Shown: positions 11,301-21,200 of the stretch, one piece after another | Numbering within the stretch: the stretch's first letter is position 1 | How the letters are laid out: the number at the start of each line of letters is the position of its first letter | Assembly (NCBI GenBank): GCA_003427395.1 | Contig: BFEA01000027.1 | Span: forward strand, 671,558 to 706,355 | Source: Chara braunii | Taxonomy: Eukaryota > Streptophyta > Charophyceae > Charales > Characeae | Length of the DNA: 34,798 nt | Direction of reading: 5' to 3' | Notes under the pieces: model-generated | What the model was told of the DNA's origin: nothing | The model's input: only the letters and a program-made list of their open reading frames with translations | The model's database searches: none | Program-made: the position numbers and the translations under genes

Positions 11301-12571
11301 TATCTCGGGATCCCTTCTGGACTGATCTGCTTAAAACTTGGAGGAAACTACCCATCCCGGATAAAGTAACTCCGAAAAGATGGGAAGAAGTATGCCAACA
11401 ATCATTATTCAATAATGCTCTCATCAGAGACTCTCATGGATGCACCCTAAATTGCACAGACTCACCTTGGAAAGGTTGGATCAAAAGAGGATTCATGCGC
11501 ATCAGAGATATTTGGAATGCGGACGCCCAAGATTGGATTGTCCTCCCGAACCTCAACGACAAATTAAGATATTGTCACCACCAGAAGGGAGCATTGGAAC
11601 AGATAATAGGTACAATCCCCTTAGATTGGCTAAGGATCTTGAGGAAAGGACCTACCCTTATTCCAAATGATTGGGTCTCCATCTATGATCAGCCTGGAGT
11701 AGTAGGGAAGATTAGTGAAGTGCGCCCTACTAGTGCTGTGCTAATGACAATTTACGAATTAGGGGAGGAATTACAATCAGTTAAATAGTTCCATTCTATC
11801 AAGTCCAAACCAGCTAAAGTGGCATCCCTACAATGGCAGATCACTCACCGATGCTTGCCAACCAATGACTGGATCATTGACAGAACTACACTAGAACAAA
11901 GAGGAATAACCCTTCCCTGGTGCAAGTTCTGCAAATCTGCCTTCCCGTCCAAATTGATTCCGGAAACAATAGAACATATATTTCTTCAATGCCCAGGGTC
12001 GGTTTGGCTATGGCGTTGGTGGGACAGGATTTGGAATCAGATAGAAACCTCCCTACCATGGCCATGGAACTGGAAAGCTCTCCTCCTGGAAGCCTGAGCC
12101 CCATCATGTGAAGATAGCTTCACAACTAACCTATTCACGATTGGGAGAAGAGCTGTTATCTGGGCCATATGGTCTTGCAGGTGCACATTTGAAATGGAAG
12201 ATGCCCGTCTAGATGGGCCTGAGTTCACGAATACCATCAAGCAACAAATCCAACTAGAGATTAACTCTAGATAGGAAACATTAAAAGAAAAACTTAAACC
12301 TTTGACAGCAGAAAAGGAAATCAAACAACACATAAAAACTTTCAATCAAAACTGGCTTGGAGGGGAACAAGGTGGTAAAATAGGGCAGGTTAAATGGAAT
12401 GGAGTGTGCGAGATTGCTCACGGTGAGCTCCCAAGGAATTACCACTTATACTTTAATGATTGGAGCAACATTGATCCCTACATTCCCCTCAGCCCCCTAT
12501 CTGATTTTCCTGATCCTTTTCCTTCACCAAAGCTGGCCTTAGTTCCTGGCTCATGGTTTGTGCTTGAGTGA
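8369..12571 (+). pseudogene. Decayed LINE ORF2: endonuclease, reverse transcriptase, zf-RVT
   Basis: Near full-length ORF2 of a plant-type LINE. In order: endonuclease start LDLRSLNVNGLA (8369), QETH (8476-8487), YGPN near 8710, GDFN near 8796, SRIDLIL near 8999 and DHA near 9089. Reverse transcriptase follows, with TPGIDGLPKEF near 9841, TGFIQGRNIQDN near 10120, FIFIDFEK near 10220 and catalytic FADD at 10535-10546. The zf-RVT domain carries CKFC...EHIFLQCP near 11927-11992, and the C-terminus ends LVPGSWFVLE. The protein needs two frame changes (about 8455-8470 and 10240-10250) and has 14 internal stops: TGA at 8530, 9874, 10012, 10253, 10712, 10826, 10895 and 12095; TAG at 8653, 9475, 11135, 11786 and 12272; TAA at 10844. 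Most fall where a Trp or Gln codon is expected. The copy is dead. Confidence 0.93.
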
Positions 12572-12930
12572 TCAACTGTATCTCAGTATTGCGTTTATCT
12601 GTGGAATCCAGTCCCAGCTCCTGATAAGCAGGTTGGGAGTGTTAATACTGCTAGGTGCAATGGCTTATCTGGCGCCCGGTTAGGGTGAAGAGGCATAACA
12701 ATTCCCAGCATTCCCAGATCTGAAGGGTCGTTGGGCCCACTTTTCAGCTTCAGGTGCACCTGCTTGGGCTCACTCCTTCACGTGTGCCTTGAGCGGGGGA
12801 CCAGACCTGTGGGCCCTCCATGTGTGCCCTGAGTGGGGGACCAGACCCGAGTGGTGGATCAGCCAACTCTTTCACCACCATCATTTTCTGTTCCCATGAA
12901 GATGTTATTTTATTTATTTATTTATTTTCT
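12572..12930 (+). mobile_element. Probable LINE 3' untranslated region and tail
   Basis: Non-coding sequence directly after the LINE ORF2. It holds a 40-bp imperfect duplication (12781 and 12821; GTGTGCC...GGGGGACCAGACC) and ends near a TTTA/ATTT run at 12906-12928, which could be the simple-repeat tail typical of LINE 3' ends. The exact 3' border and target-site duplication were not determined. Confidence 0.45.
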
Positions 12931-13255
12931 GTGAAAGATCAGTACTCGATTTATGTTCCTGAGTTTTTCACGATTGTTTTCAATAATTATTCTGATCACA
13001 AAAAAATCCCAAAATCGGCACAATCAGAATTTTGCAACAAGCCGCTAGCCACCCCTGGACAAGCCTACTAGCCACTGTCATGGGCAGCCTAAACAAATCC
13101 CTTGCTTCAAAGACTGTGGACTCTTTTCTGGACCTCCAGTCAGACGTAGGACCGGTCCGGAGGTACTGGTTTTGCAAGCAATAGCTGTGGGTCATCTGTC
13201 CTGCCCTAACTTGAAGGACCAGTCCTGTGCAACCAGAAGACCTTCTCAAACCCAT

Positions 13256-13317
13256 TTCTTTTTCCGGCGGTTGGCTGCTCCGGAAATTCTTTTTCCGGCG
13301 GCTGGCTGCTCCGGAAA
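13256..13317. repeat. 31-bp tandem duplication with hairpin arms
   Basis: Copies 13256-13286 and 13287-13317 differ by one base (GGTTGG versus GCTGG context). Each unit holds inverted arms TTTCCGG and CCGGAAA around a GC-rich centre, so each could fold as a hairpin. Related TTCCGGCGG and GGAAAA motifs recur at 14424-14600. Confidence 0.85.
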
Positions 13318-13935
13318 TTCACACCACCTTGGGGCTGCGACTGAGTAAGTTGCTCAGTGAGTACCACGTGTACTGCATAACAAAACGCCCTGAGTGGTTG
13401 GGTGGAAATTGCACCTAGCATCTTTACGTGTCCAACGAATGTTGAACCACAGTGTCTCTCAGCAAGGGGGTAGGAACTAGGCATAGTACCTATTCAATCT
13501 GACCCGCAGTCTGCTTTTACGGCGTCATTGACAATGAACGTGGTCATAACGTAGTTAGCCGTGTAGCCACTTGTTACACACATTCATTTTCACTTTGAAT
13601 TTAGAGTTCAGGGTATTCACACACCTGAAATGTAATGGGTGGTGGTTGTCACAGACATCACTCACACCTGCCCACCAAAGCTATGTGCCAACCCACTCGC
13701 GGGCACACCAAACGGAGAGAACTGAAACAGGGGGGGAAAGGGTGATGGGTAGGCAATGTGTGACCATCCGAAATCGTCACGAGACATTGCCCCCCATCTG
13801 AATGCATAGATATTCAGACCAGGTCTTTCCTGGATATATCTTACTGCCCTTAGGGCCAAAGAGGTACCTGCCACACACATCCAATGTGGCTGAATGGTAC
13901 ACACATGAACAACTCATAAGTTCAAATCCTTCCAT

Positions 13936-14053
13936 AGAGAAAGGTAAAAAATATCTTCCACTTGACTCTGTTAAGGTAAATCGCACTTTCCTTCCCAGAG
14001 AGAAAGGTAGAAAGTATCTTCCACTTGGCTTTGTTACGTTAAATCACACTCTC
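13936..14053. repeat. 63-bp tandem duplication
   Basis: Copies start at 13936 and 13999 with AGAGAAAGGTA, followed by AATATCTTCCACTTG or AGTATCTTCCACTTG, and remain alignable to about 14053. Divergence is roughly ten percent by eye. No coding role is seen. Confidence 0.8.
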
Positions 14054-15139
14054 AAAATCATCGGGCATCTTGCTGTATGGTGTATTACGAGCTCCAGTCC
14101 CTGACACGTTTGGGAATTCTGTGGAAGAGTGGTTGGAAGAGTGGGACCCCACCGCAGAGGATGGAAAAGGCAGTTTTTCTGAGCTCGGGAAGGCCGGAAA
14201 CTTGAGAGGGACCAGTACGTGGTTGCGGATGCCCGTTCGAAGGGCAGCACACCTGTTTCGGATGTCCGGTCCTGGGTGGCGAGTGACAAGAGCATGTCTG
14301 TATCCGTTGCCATTGAGCCACGGGACGTCTCGGCTCGGACCATCGATGGACCAGCAGTTTGGCGAGGAGTTTCCAACCAAGGACATGCCCCCCCCCCCTA
14401 CCCTCTGGAAATGACACAAAATTCCGGCGGAAAGTCCTCCGGAGCCATTTTTCCAACCGGAAAAAGTGCAGTTTTCCAGAGTGTGTTTTCCAGGCGGTTG
14501 GGCCCCGGAAAACCGCCCCCACCTCCGAAAATCGGTTCCCCAAACGACCTCTTTCATCCAATGGTGTCTCGGAAAAGTATTTCCAGGCCGTCTTTTCCAT
14601 GTCTTTTCCACGATTTTGTCCTGTGGGGTCCAGGCCTGAGTCCCACGTGGTGAGTTGAACGTATGCTGACACTTCATCTCTGACCGTCGATCTCTGCGAT
14701 CTACGGTCCCACCCAGTTCTTGTGCACCGGGGTATCCTATAGGTAGCATGCTCATAACCAGGTTATGGATTCTGTTGCTGTGCGGGTTGCTACATTTCTC
14801 AGTTCACCGAGCATCCGCATGAAATGACAGTCCTTTTCTTCTTTCAAGTTTCAATAGCAAAGCAGTGGTAATTCACCTCCTTTTTTGGGGGTGGAAGAAT
14901 TGTAGTCTTTCATTTTGAAACCATAGACGAGGCCGGGAATTCCTTGCAAACAACCTGGAAATTTTACTGCGGCCATTACCCAGCTTCGGTTTGTGCTGCA
15001 AACCGGGTCCAACGTACCTTCTGTTCCAGACAGAAAACAATCCTTAAGGGAAACACACAACGCACAGCCAATCCTACCGCGAAGACTACTCAAAAGGTAA
15101 AACTCTTATCCTACGAAATACCAACAGCATTCTGGTAGA
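14054..15139. other. No gene recognised
   Basis: Overlapping ORFs occur on both strands (for example 14039-14755 minus, 238 codons), but none has a recognisable domain, and opposing frames of similar length argue against coding. The stretch 14420-14620 is rich in TTTTCC and GGAAAA words. An 18-base motif, GCAAACCGGGTCCAACGT, at 14998-15015 resembles sequences at 6463 and 6521. Confidence 0.5.
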
Positions 15140-15770
15140 ACCCCTTCCGGGCACCGGCCAAATTTGGCCAGGGCTAAACACAGGGCATTCACTAAGAGGT
15201 GAGCTAAGAGGTAGAGCTATCCAGTGGAAACCGGCCACTGAGCCAGGGGGGATTTTCCCTTCCAATGAAAATTCTGCGAAGTGCCCATCTTTGGCCCACT
15301 TCTTGCCAAAGTAAGGTAGGCATCATTCTTATTCAGTCAGTGCGATCTCTACTTTTATCTGATTTAGCAGCTGTTGAATGAACCAGTCTTCTGTCTCCTC
15401 CGAAGACTTCCGCGTCGCACGCAGACCAGATCTATAGTGCTCATTATGATCCCTCTGCAGACAAGAGCTACATAGTTAGGACCTTCAAGAGGAACCCCCT
15501 GGTGCAGAAGGGAGAATTCATATAGAATAAAATGGTCAGACCAATCCACAGTCTGCTTTGACTGTAACCTCCACTTTTCTTTCCACCATTCCGATATCTG
15601 GGAGGAGACAGGGCCGTGCAGCCAAATGTGGGCAGCAGATTCCAAATGTGGGCAGAAGATTCCACAGCGAACACAGGTGGATGATATTCTCATGTCCTTA
15701 GCGATTAGCCATGTAGCAGCAGCTGTAGCTTGAAGGGACTGTGTAACCATGACAGTGCTGCATGTTCTTG
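15140..15770 (-). pseudogene. 5'-truncated LINE tail: zf-RVT and C-terminus
   Basis: Antisense remnant of a second plant-type LINE. The 128-codon frame 15750-15364 reads TWLIAKDMRISSTCVRCG...ESAAHIWLHGP...SEWWKEKW, aligning with the zf-RVT domain of the sense-strand LINE (CKFC...EHIFLQCP). The last zinc-ligand cysteine is replaced by glycine. A 20-bp tandem duplication (15622 and 15642, CCAAATGTGGGCAG) disrupts the domain. Further along the minus strand, near 15300-15150, a shifted frame gives IPPGSVAGFHWIALPLSSPLSE, comparable with the C-terminal end of the other LINE. No reverse transcriptase remains, as expected for 5' truncation during retrotransposition. Confidence 0.65.
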
Positions 15771-15813
15771 AGAGGGGACCCGTTTAAGAGCCTTCAATAA
15801 TTTAAGCAAATCG

Positions 15814-16146
15814 GAGTCTGTAAGTGGGAATTCAGTACAACGACGTGGGCCCATCCATTACAACAACGTTGTCATACGTCTAGACTAGAATCCAGCGGAA
15901 AAAAAAAAAGAAAAAAAAAGAAAAAAAAAAAGAATCCAGCCTGTACAACAACGTGGGCTACAAAAAAAAAAAAACTCCCGCTCACATTCACTTCTCGCGG
16001 AGTCGTTTCACAGAGTGGAAATGAGAGTCTGTAAGTGGTAATTCACTTCCGCCGTAAAACTCCCACTCACTTTGCCCTGAGTCATTTCACAGAGTGGAAA
16101 CGGAGTCAAGCCCGACGGGGTCCTGAGTCATTTCACAGAGTGAAAC
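15814..16146. repeat. Short recurring motifs around TTTCACAGAGTG
   Basis: A 22-base motif beginning GAGTC and containing TTTCACAGAGTG occurs at 16000-16021, 16079-16100 and 16125-16146. Another word, GAGTCTGTAAGTGG, occurs at 15814 and 16025. The first two copies are each preceded by AAACTCCC(G/A)CTCAC, giving a CCACTC...GAGTGG inverted pair. It looks like a degenerate local repeat of unknown role. Confidence 0.65.
15899..15973. repeat. A-rich tracts
   Basis: Runs of 9-13 adenines broken by single guanines lie at about 15899-15932, followed by a second run at 15961-15973. AGAATCCAGC occurs on both sides of the first tract (near 15887 and 15931), so the tract may be an insertion or slippage product. 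Confidence 0.7.
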
Positions 16147-17680
16147 CAGAGTTAAGTTTAACTCAACAGGGTCTTCTTTCCGCGCGATTCCCTTCCAAGA
16201 CAGTTCCTTTGCGCAAGGGGTCTTTCATCCGAGTGGGGCACAACAGAGAGGGGTGAATGAACGACGACGAGAGAACTTTCCTTTTTCTTTGGGGGGATCC
16301 ATCCCTGTTCTCTGAGGGCAGGTAGGACTTTTTCATCAAGTGATCTGTGGACGTAATTGCGGGTACATACCATACAGGACGAGGTCGTGTTTGCGGTCAC
16401 ATGCAGCTAGGAAAGTCCTCGTGTGATTAGGGCCTCCTTTGTCCAGGCAAGCTGCGGGCACTACAGGTGTGCGGGGTCTAGGTCCCATTAGGGTGTGTTC
16501 TTCATTCTTGACCGCCGATTGTGGCGGGAATACGCAGATCCATGGCCAGAAATGAGGAACACCATCTAGTGGGACTTGGCCCCGGTCCGGGAACCCAGGC
16601 AGCATAGTACAACTGCCACTGGTGTTACCGTCACGCGCTGGTTGGTTGGTTGGTTCTGTTTTTTGTTTTTTGACGACTGGCGCAGCTGCTTCAGTTGTTC
16701 GACGGTCGATCTCCGTCCGCGTGCGCCGCAACGCGCGGCACGGCGCGGCGCGGCGCGGCGGAGGGGGCGCAAGGTTTACCTGTGGATTGCCCTACGGTAG
16801 GGCATTCTCACAGTAGGACTGGGGCCTCAGCTGCGCTTGCGCCTGCGGCCGTCCCTGGCCGTCGCGCTTGCGCGGCTGGGGCGCTTTGAGAGCACCACAC
16901 CGCGCGGGCGGGCAATGGTGTCCTCCCATCCATCCGATCTCCCGCGCGAGACAGTGCGGAGAGCTTGTTTGGTTTCCTCGAGAACAGTGCGACAGGCCGG
17001 CGGAGAGCCGAAAGAGTTACAGCTTGCCTGTGGAGGGTCTTGGGAAATGTCGACATGCTCAACGTGTGGTTTGCGCGCGGGTGGTCGCGGGCGTGTGGAA
17101 TGCTTGCCAGCATTCTAACCCGATTTGGCCAAGGGACCATCAGTGTAGTTTATACAGCTTGGAATGATTGGTGATTTTTCTTGCTAAGGTAGTGATGGGA
17201 AACTCTACAGCTCCTGGCTTGAGAGCGTGTGGAACTTGTGCCTTGCTGTTGGGACGGAGAAGATGGAAAGGTCGTTGACGCACTAAATACCCTCTCTGTT
17301 AATTTGGTGTCTTTGTGAAGTTACGCGTGGAATTTCCGCCGCGTTCCGCTCCCGCGCTAGCGATCTCGCGAGCGCTCTGGCGCGGGGAGGAGCTTCGTTG
17401 GTAATTGGTAATAGGGTTGTAGGAGTTGAATCGTTCCACCGATTGCAGGTAGTGCCGCGGGCTTGTGTTGTGTCGAGCGCCGAAGTAAGATCGGTACACG
17501 TAGTAGAGGCAACGCCAGAAGAGTGCAAAGGCGCTTCGGCAAAATTAAGCGAGCGGGAGGCGGGTTTTGCGAGAGAGAGCCGATGTATCTGGGAAGAGCG
17601 CAGGACTCCTCGGTTGTGGTCGTCCGAAGTCTGACTCAGAGGCGCGCACTCACGGACACCCACTCTTTCACACGCATATA
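16147..17680. other. UBC2 upstream region, GC/CpG-rich from about 16690
   Basis: No gene is recognised. A GGTT tetramer run lies at about 16640-16655. From about 16690 to 17110 the DNA is rich in CG dinucleotides, including a GGCGC/GCGCG run at 16733-16764. Several short ORFs are open on both strands, as is usual in GC-rich DNA. The position upstream of UBC2 fits a CpG-rich promoter or unspliced leader. No TATA box or transcription start could be fixed from sequence. Confidence 0.45.
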
Positions 17681-17785
17681 GACATTCACGCGCGCGCACA
17701 CTTCACATACACTCACAGGGACATTCACGCGCGCGCACGCTTACATAGGGACGTTCACGCGCGCGCACAATTACATACACTCAGG

Positions 17786-17791
<6 letters not shown>
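17681..17791. repeat. CG-rich minisatellite upstream of UBC2
   Basis: Units starting GACATTCACGCGCGCGCAC occur at 17681 and 17720, with a GACGTT variant at 17750; a partial GGCGCGCGCAC unit lies near 17784. Spacing is 39 and 30 bp. Alternating CG/CA purine-pyrimidine runs like these are favourable for Z-DNA. Confidence 0.8.
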
Positions 17792-17857
<66 letters not shown>

Positions 17858-17887
17858 GACACAGAGAGAGAGAGAGAGAGAGAGAGN

Positions 17888-17957
<70 letters not shown>
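17792..17957. repeat. (AC)n then (AG)n compound microsatellite with an unresolved base
   Basis: AC repeats (17792-17853), a short AGACAGACAC transition and AG repeats (17863-17957). The AG tract contains an N at 17887 followed by ACAC, so the true length and structure are uncertain. The tract ends 138 bases before the UBC2 start codon and is probably promoter or transcribed leader. Confidence 0.95.
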
Positions 17958-17958
<1 letters not shown>

Positions 17959-18095
17959 CTAGTGTGCGTGTGGCAGGTGGTGGTCGTGGCTGAGCAGCGG
18001 GACCGCGGTGTGGTGCGGTGGGAATTGTGTGTCTGTTGAGCTTTTGCCTAGAGAAGAGGTCGACGCGACTGGATTGATAGCGCAGGAGAATCGAC
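17958..18095 (+). promoter_or_regulatory. Proximal leader of UBC2
   Basis: The 138 bases between the GA repeat and the start codon are GT-rich, then GA-rich, and contain no ATG in frame with UBC2. The start context is GAC-ATG-T, with a purine at -3. This is probably 5' UTR. The start of transcription is unknown and may lie within or above the repeats. Confidence 0.45.
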
Positions 18096-18220
18096 ATGTC
18101 GACTCCGTCGAGGAAGCGGCTGATGAGGGATTTCAAGCGGTTACAGAATGATCCTCCTGCCGGAATTAGCGGGGCTCCTCAGGACAACAACATTATGCTT
18201 TGGAACGCAATAATTTTCGG
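18096..18220 (+). CDS. UBC2: UBC2 coding exon 1
   Basis: 125 bases encode residues 1-41 plus two bases of G42 (ending [11 protein letters not shown]). The donor is GG|GTATGG. Reading past the donor gives YGYPSR..., unlike any E2, which fixes the boundary. Phase 2. Confidence 0.95.
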
Positions 18221-21200
18221 GTATGGATACCCTTCGCGACTGCTCCCTTACCCCGTGTTTCTGCCATTGACTCCGCGCCCCTCTCGAGGCTTATATTAGC
18301 CCTTTGGGGTCTTGACTTTTGACTGTTTCTAAGCGTAGCTTTTGCCCGGTTGCGAGTGTTTGTTGACATTCATGAGTTGACTTTCCGTGAAAAGCCCTAG
18401 TGACCTTTCTTCTTTATCCTTCTCTTCTTTATCCTTCCTTGCCATCCTCCTTCCCTTATTTGTGTTTCTCTAACGTCTTCTTCTCAATAGACAGTATTTT
18501 TCATTGGACTCGGTTTGGTATCTATTCAGTGGTTGTCTTTCCTTCATGCTTTCCTTCCTACTTGTACTTCTCTCAGTCTCTCCTTGTATACCTTGCACGC
18601 AATTAGCACTCTATAGTGCTACTCTCCCTCCTCTCCACCAGTCTCTCTTGGTCCTTTATCCATCCTCTCCCCGACCTTTGGTTGCCTCTTCTGTTACTCT
18701 GCCTGCTTGTCCCGCCTCACTGCTAGCCTGTCTGTTTCCTGTTTCTCTCCCGCGTTCTATATTTATTGCCCCTCTGTCCCCCCATCGCTTGTCCTCCATC
18801 GTACTCTCTCCTATCCGTCCTCCCTCCTTGCCCTCTCCGTCTGCTCATCCTTGGCCTCTTCCTCTCCGTAGACCCCTTTCTTTCCCCCGATCGCTGCCCC
18901 GGAATCTCCCTTATTGTTCCCTGAACCGCCGTTTCTCTTGGCCTTCTCATACTCCCTGATCTCCCTTTCGTCCAGGATGCTGTCTTCGTCTGGCTTTGTC
19001 TTTTTTCAAACCCTTCGTCTCTAACGGCTGTCATCTTCCCTCTCTCTCCCCCTTTCTCCTTTCCCTCTCCCCGTGCTTCGTTTGTTCCCGGTCACTGTCT
19101 TTCCCAGTCCCTGTCTGTCTCTTCCTTCCGACCTCCCCAAACATGATCTCCTCGGCTCTGTCCGCCTTTCCGCTTCACTCCTCTTCGCTTCCTCATGCCT
19201 GCTCACCGTTCTACTCTTCCCGTCCTCCCTCTCGCTTTCTCCCTCTGTTTCACCAAGGCTGTTTTGTCTGTGGCTCTGCTTTCTCGGCTTGTCGCGTAGG
19301 TCACTTCGTGTCTCCTGCCTTCGAGTATCATATGTCAGTCTGTACTCGGTTGCTCTCTTAACTGCTGCAGTTCTTTTGCAGCTCTTTTGTCGCTACCCAC
19401 TCTGCTCTTCAGCCTTCCCTACTCCGTCTTTCTCCCCTCCCTCTTTCTGTGCGGCCTCGTCTCATGCTTATTTCCTTGGTTCCGCTTTCCTTGTCCCGTC
19501 TCTTCCGGCTTGATCTCCACGTCGTCCCTTCGTCTTCCTCCGTCCCCTACCCCTCTCTCCCTTCTTTTTGACTCTCCAACATCGCTCCCCTTCCCGCGCC
19601 TCTCCCCCTGCCTCTTTCCCCCGCTCTCCCGGTGCCTCCTTTTCCCGAGTGTCTCCCACGCCTCTCCCCCTGCTTCTTTTTCCCGCTGTCCCTGTGCCTC
19701 CTCTTCCCGAGTGTTTTCCACGCCTCTTTTCCCACATCCCCATTCCCTGTTCTCCTCGTCTATGCCCCGTTTGTTCCCCTCACCTGCCTCCCCGCCGGTC
19801 ATCCCCAGGCTATCCCCGTGGCCTGTCCCCCTCGCCTGTCCCCTTCTCCCGTCCCCTGCCTGTCTCCTGCGACTCCGCTCCTTTCTTTCGTCTCCTCCAG
19901 CTCCTCTCTGGCTTCCCCCCCCTCCCCCTCCTCTCTCTCTATCCCGGCTCTCTCAACCCCGCTTCTCGCACCAGAGCTCTCTCACGCGAGGGTCGCTCAT
20001 GTCGCTACTCTCTCTTGGTTCATATCCCACGTCCCTCTCTGCCGCGTCTTACCCGTTTGCCTTTTCCCATCGCAATTGTTCCTCCTTCCCACGTTTCCCC
20101 CCCCACTGTATATATATCTCCATACCGCGTTTGCTTCCATCCTGGCCTCTCCAACCGTTTACGCTTTTCGCTGCCTGCGCTTTATATTCCCCACCTCACG
20201 TCTGTTTTTGCACCCCGTCTTGCCGGTCGCGTTCGTCCCTCCCTCTCGTGCATGGCTTATTTGCTATTTCGCCCTTTCCCTCGTCTCCCGCCTTTTCCTC
20301 CCCCCAGTGTCGTCTCTTTCCCTGTATCGAGTTGCTGTCTAGCTTGCCTCCGCACTGGCGTCTCCACCCCCTCCACGCTGCCGTTGCCGTCCCCCTACTT
20401 TCCCCCTCCAACCGTCTCGCCGCCTCCCCTCCGTCTGCTTCCTACCGGTGTCGTTGTCGCTGGTTCCTGACGTTCTGCCCTTTTCTCGTCTTCCCTGTCC
20501 CCACCACGTCCCTGTGCTTCGTCGTCTCTTTACCCCTTCCTGCGTTCCACTTCGGTTTCTCCCAGTTTTCACCCTACTTTGATCAGCCTGCCATCCTTGG
20601 GTCTCTCGACCGCCCTCCCACTCCCCCCTCCTTTCTTCCCCCCTACCGTTCCTCCTGTAACGATATCTCCCTCCCCCCTCATTTTCCCCACTACCGTTCC
20701 TTCTGTAACGATATCTCTGCCTCTTTCTCCTCTTCGCACAGCTCGTCTCATATGATATTTTCTCTTCCCTGTTTCCCTCCGCTCCTTCTGTCACGTCGGA
20801 TCTATAACGCCGTTCCTATCGCTTTGTCCCATCGTCCTTCTCGCGGGTTCTTTCTTGTCCCTTTTGCAAAGCCACCGGTTTGTCTTTTCTCTTATGTATC
20901 TTGGTATCCTGCAGTCTTTCTTGCGTCTTCTATTATTCTTTTTTTTCCCTCATCCTTACGATGTCATTTCTGTTTGCGTCCTTCCTGTCTACTGTCTTTC
21001 CTCGTCCCATCTTTTTGTGTTTGCCTCCTGTCTACCGCTGTTTGCTCTTCCTTCCGTCCCTCGCTGCCCGTCTCGCCCTTTCCTCGCCTCTCCCTTCCCG
21101 TTTCCCTCTCCGCTGTCTTCTTCGTCGTTCGTGTCCTCTCTTTCATCCCCTTTTCATGTTTCTACCTATGACTCAATTCTTTCACCTCCTCCCAGCAGAG

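Noticed and set aside
13883-13931. tRNA-like stretch (GGCTGAATGGT, CTCATAA loop, AGTTCAAATCC)
   Set aside because: The parts resemble a methionine tRNA, but the anticodon and T arms are fused with no room for a full cloverleaf, and the acceptor ends do not pair.
14039-14755. 238-codon minus-strand ORF
   Set aside because: Competing plus-strand ORFs of similar length overlap it, there is no domain, and composition is that of repetitive GGAAAA/TTTTCC sequence.
17567-17962. ORF encoding Thr-His and Arg-Glu runs
   Set aside because: Direct translation of AC and AG microsatellites, with an unresolved N inside.
19387-21171. 594-codon ORF, Ser/Pro/Leu-rich, plus strand
   Set aside because: It lies inside UBC2 intron 1 in pyrimidine-rich DNA where stop codons are rare. 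All frames are long and low in complexity, and no domain is visible.
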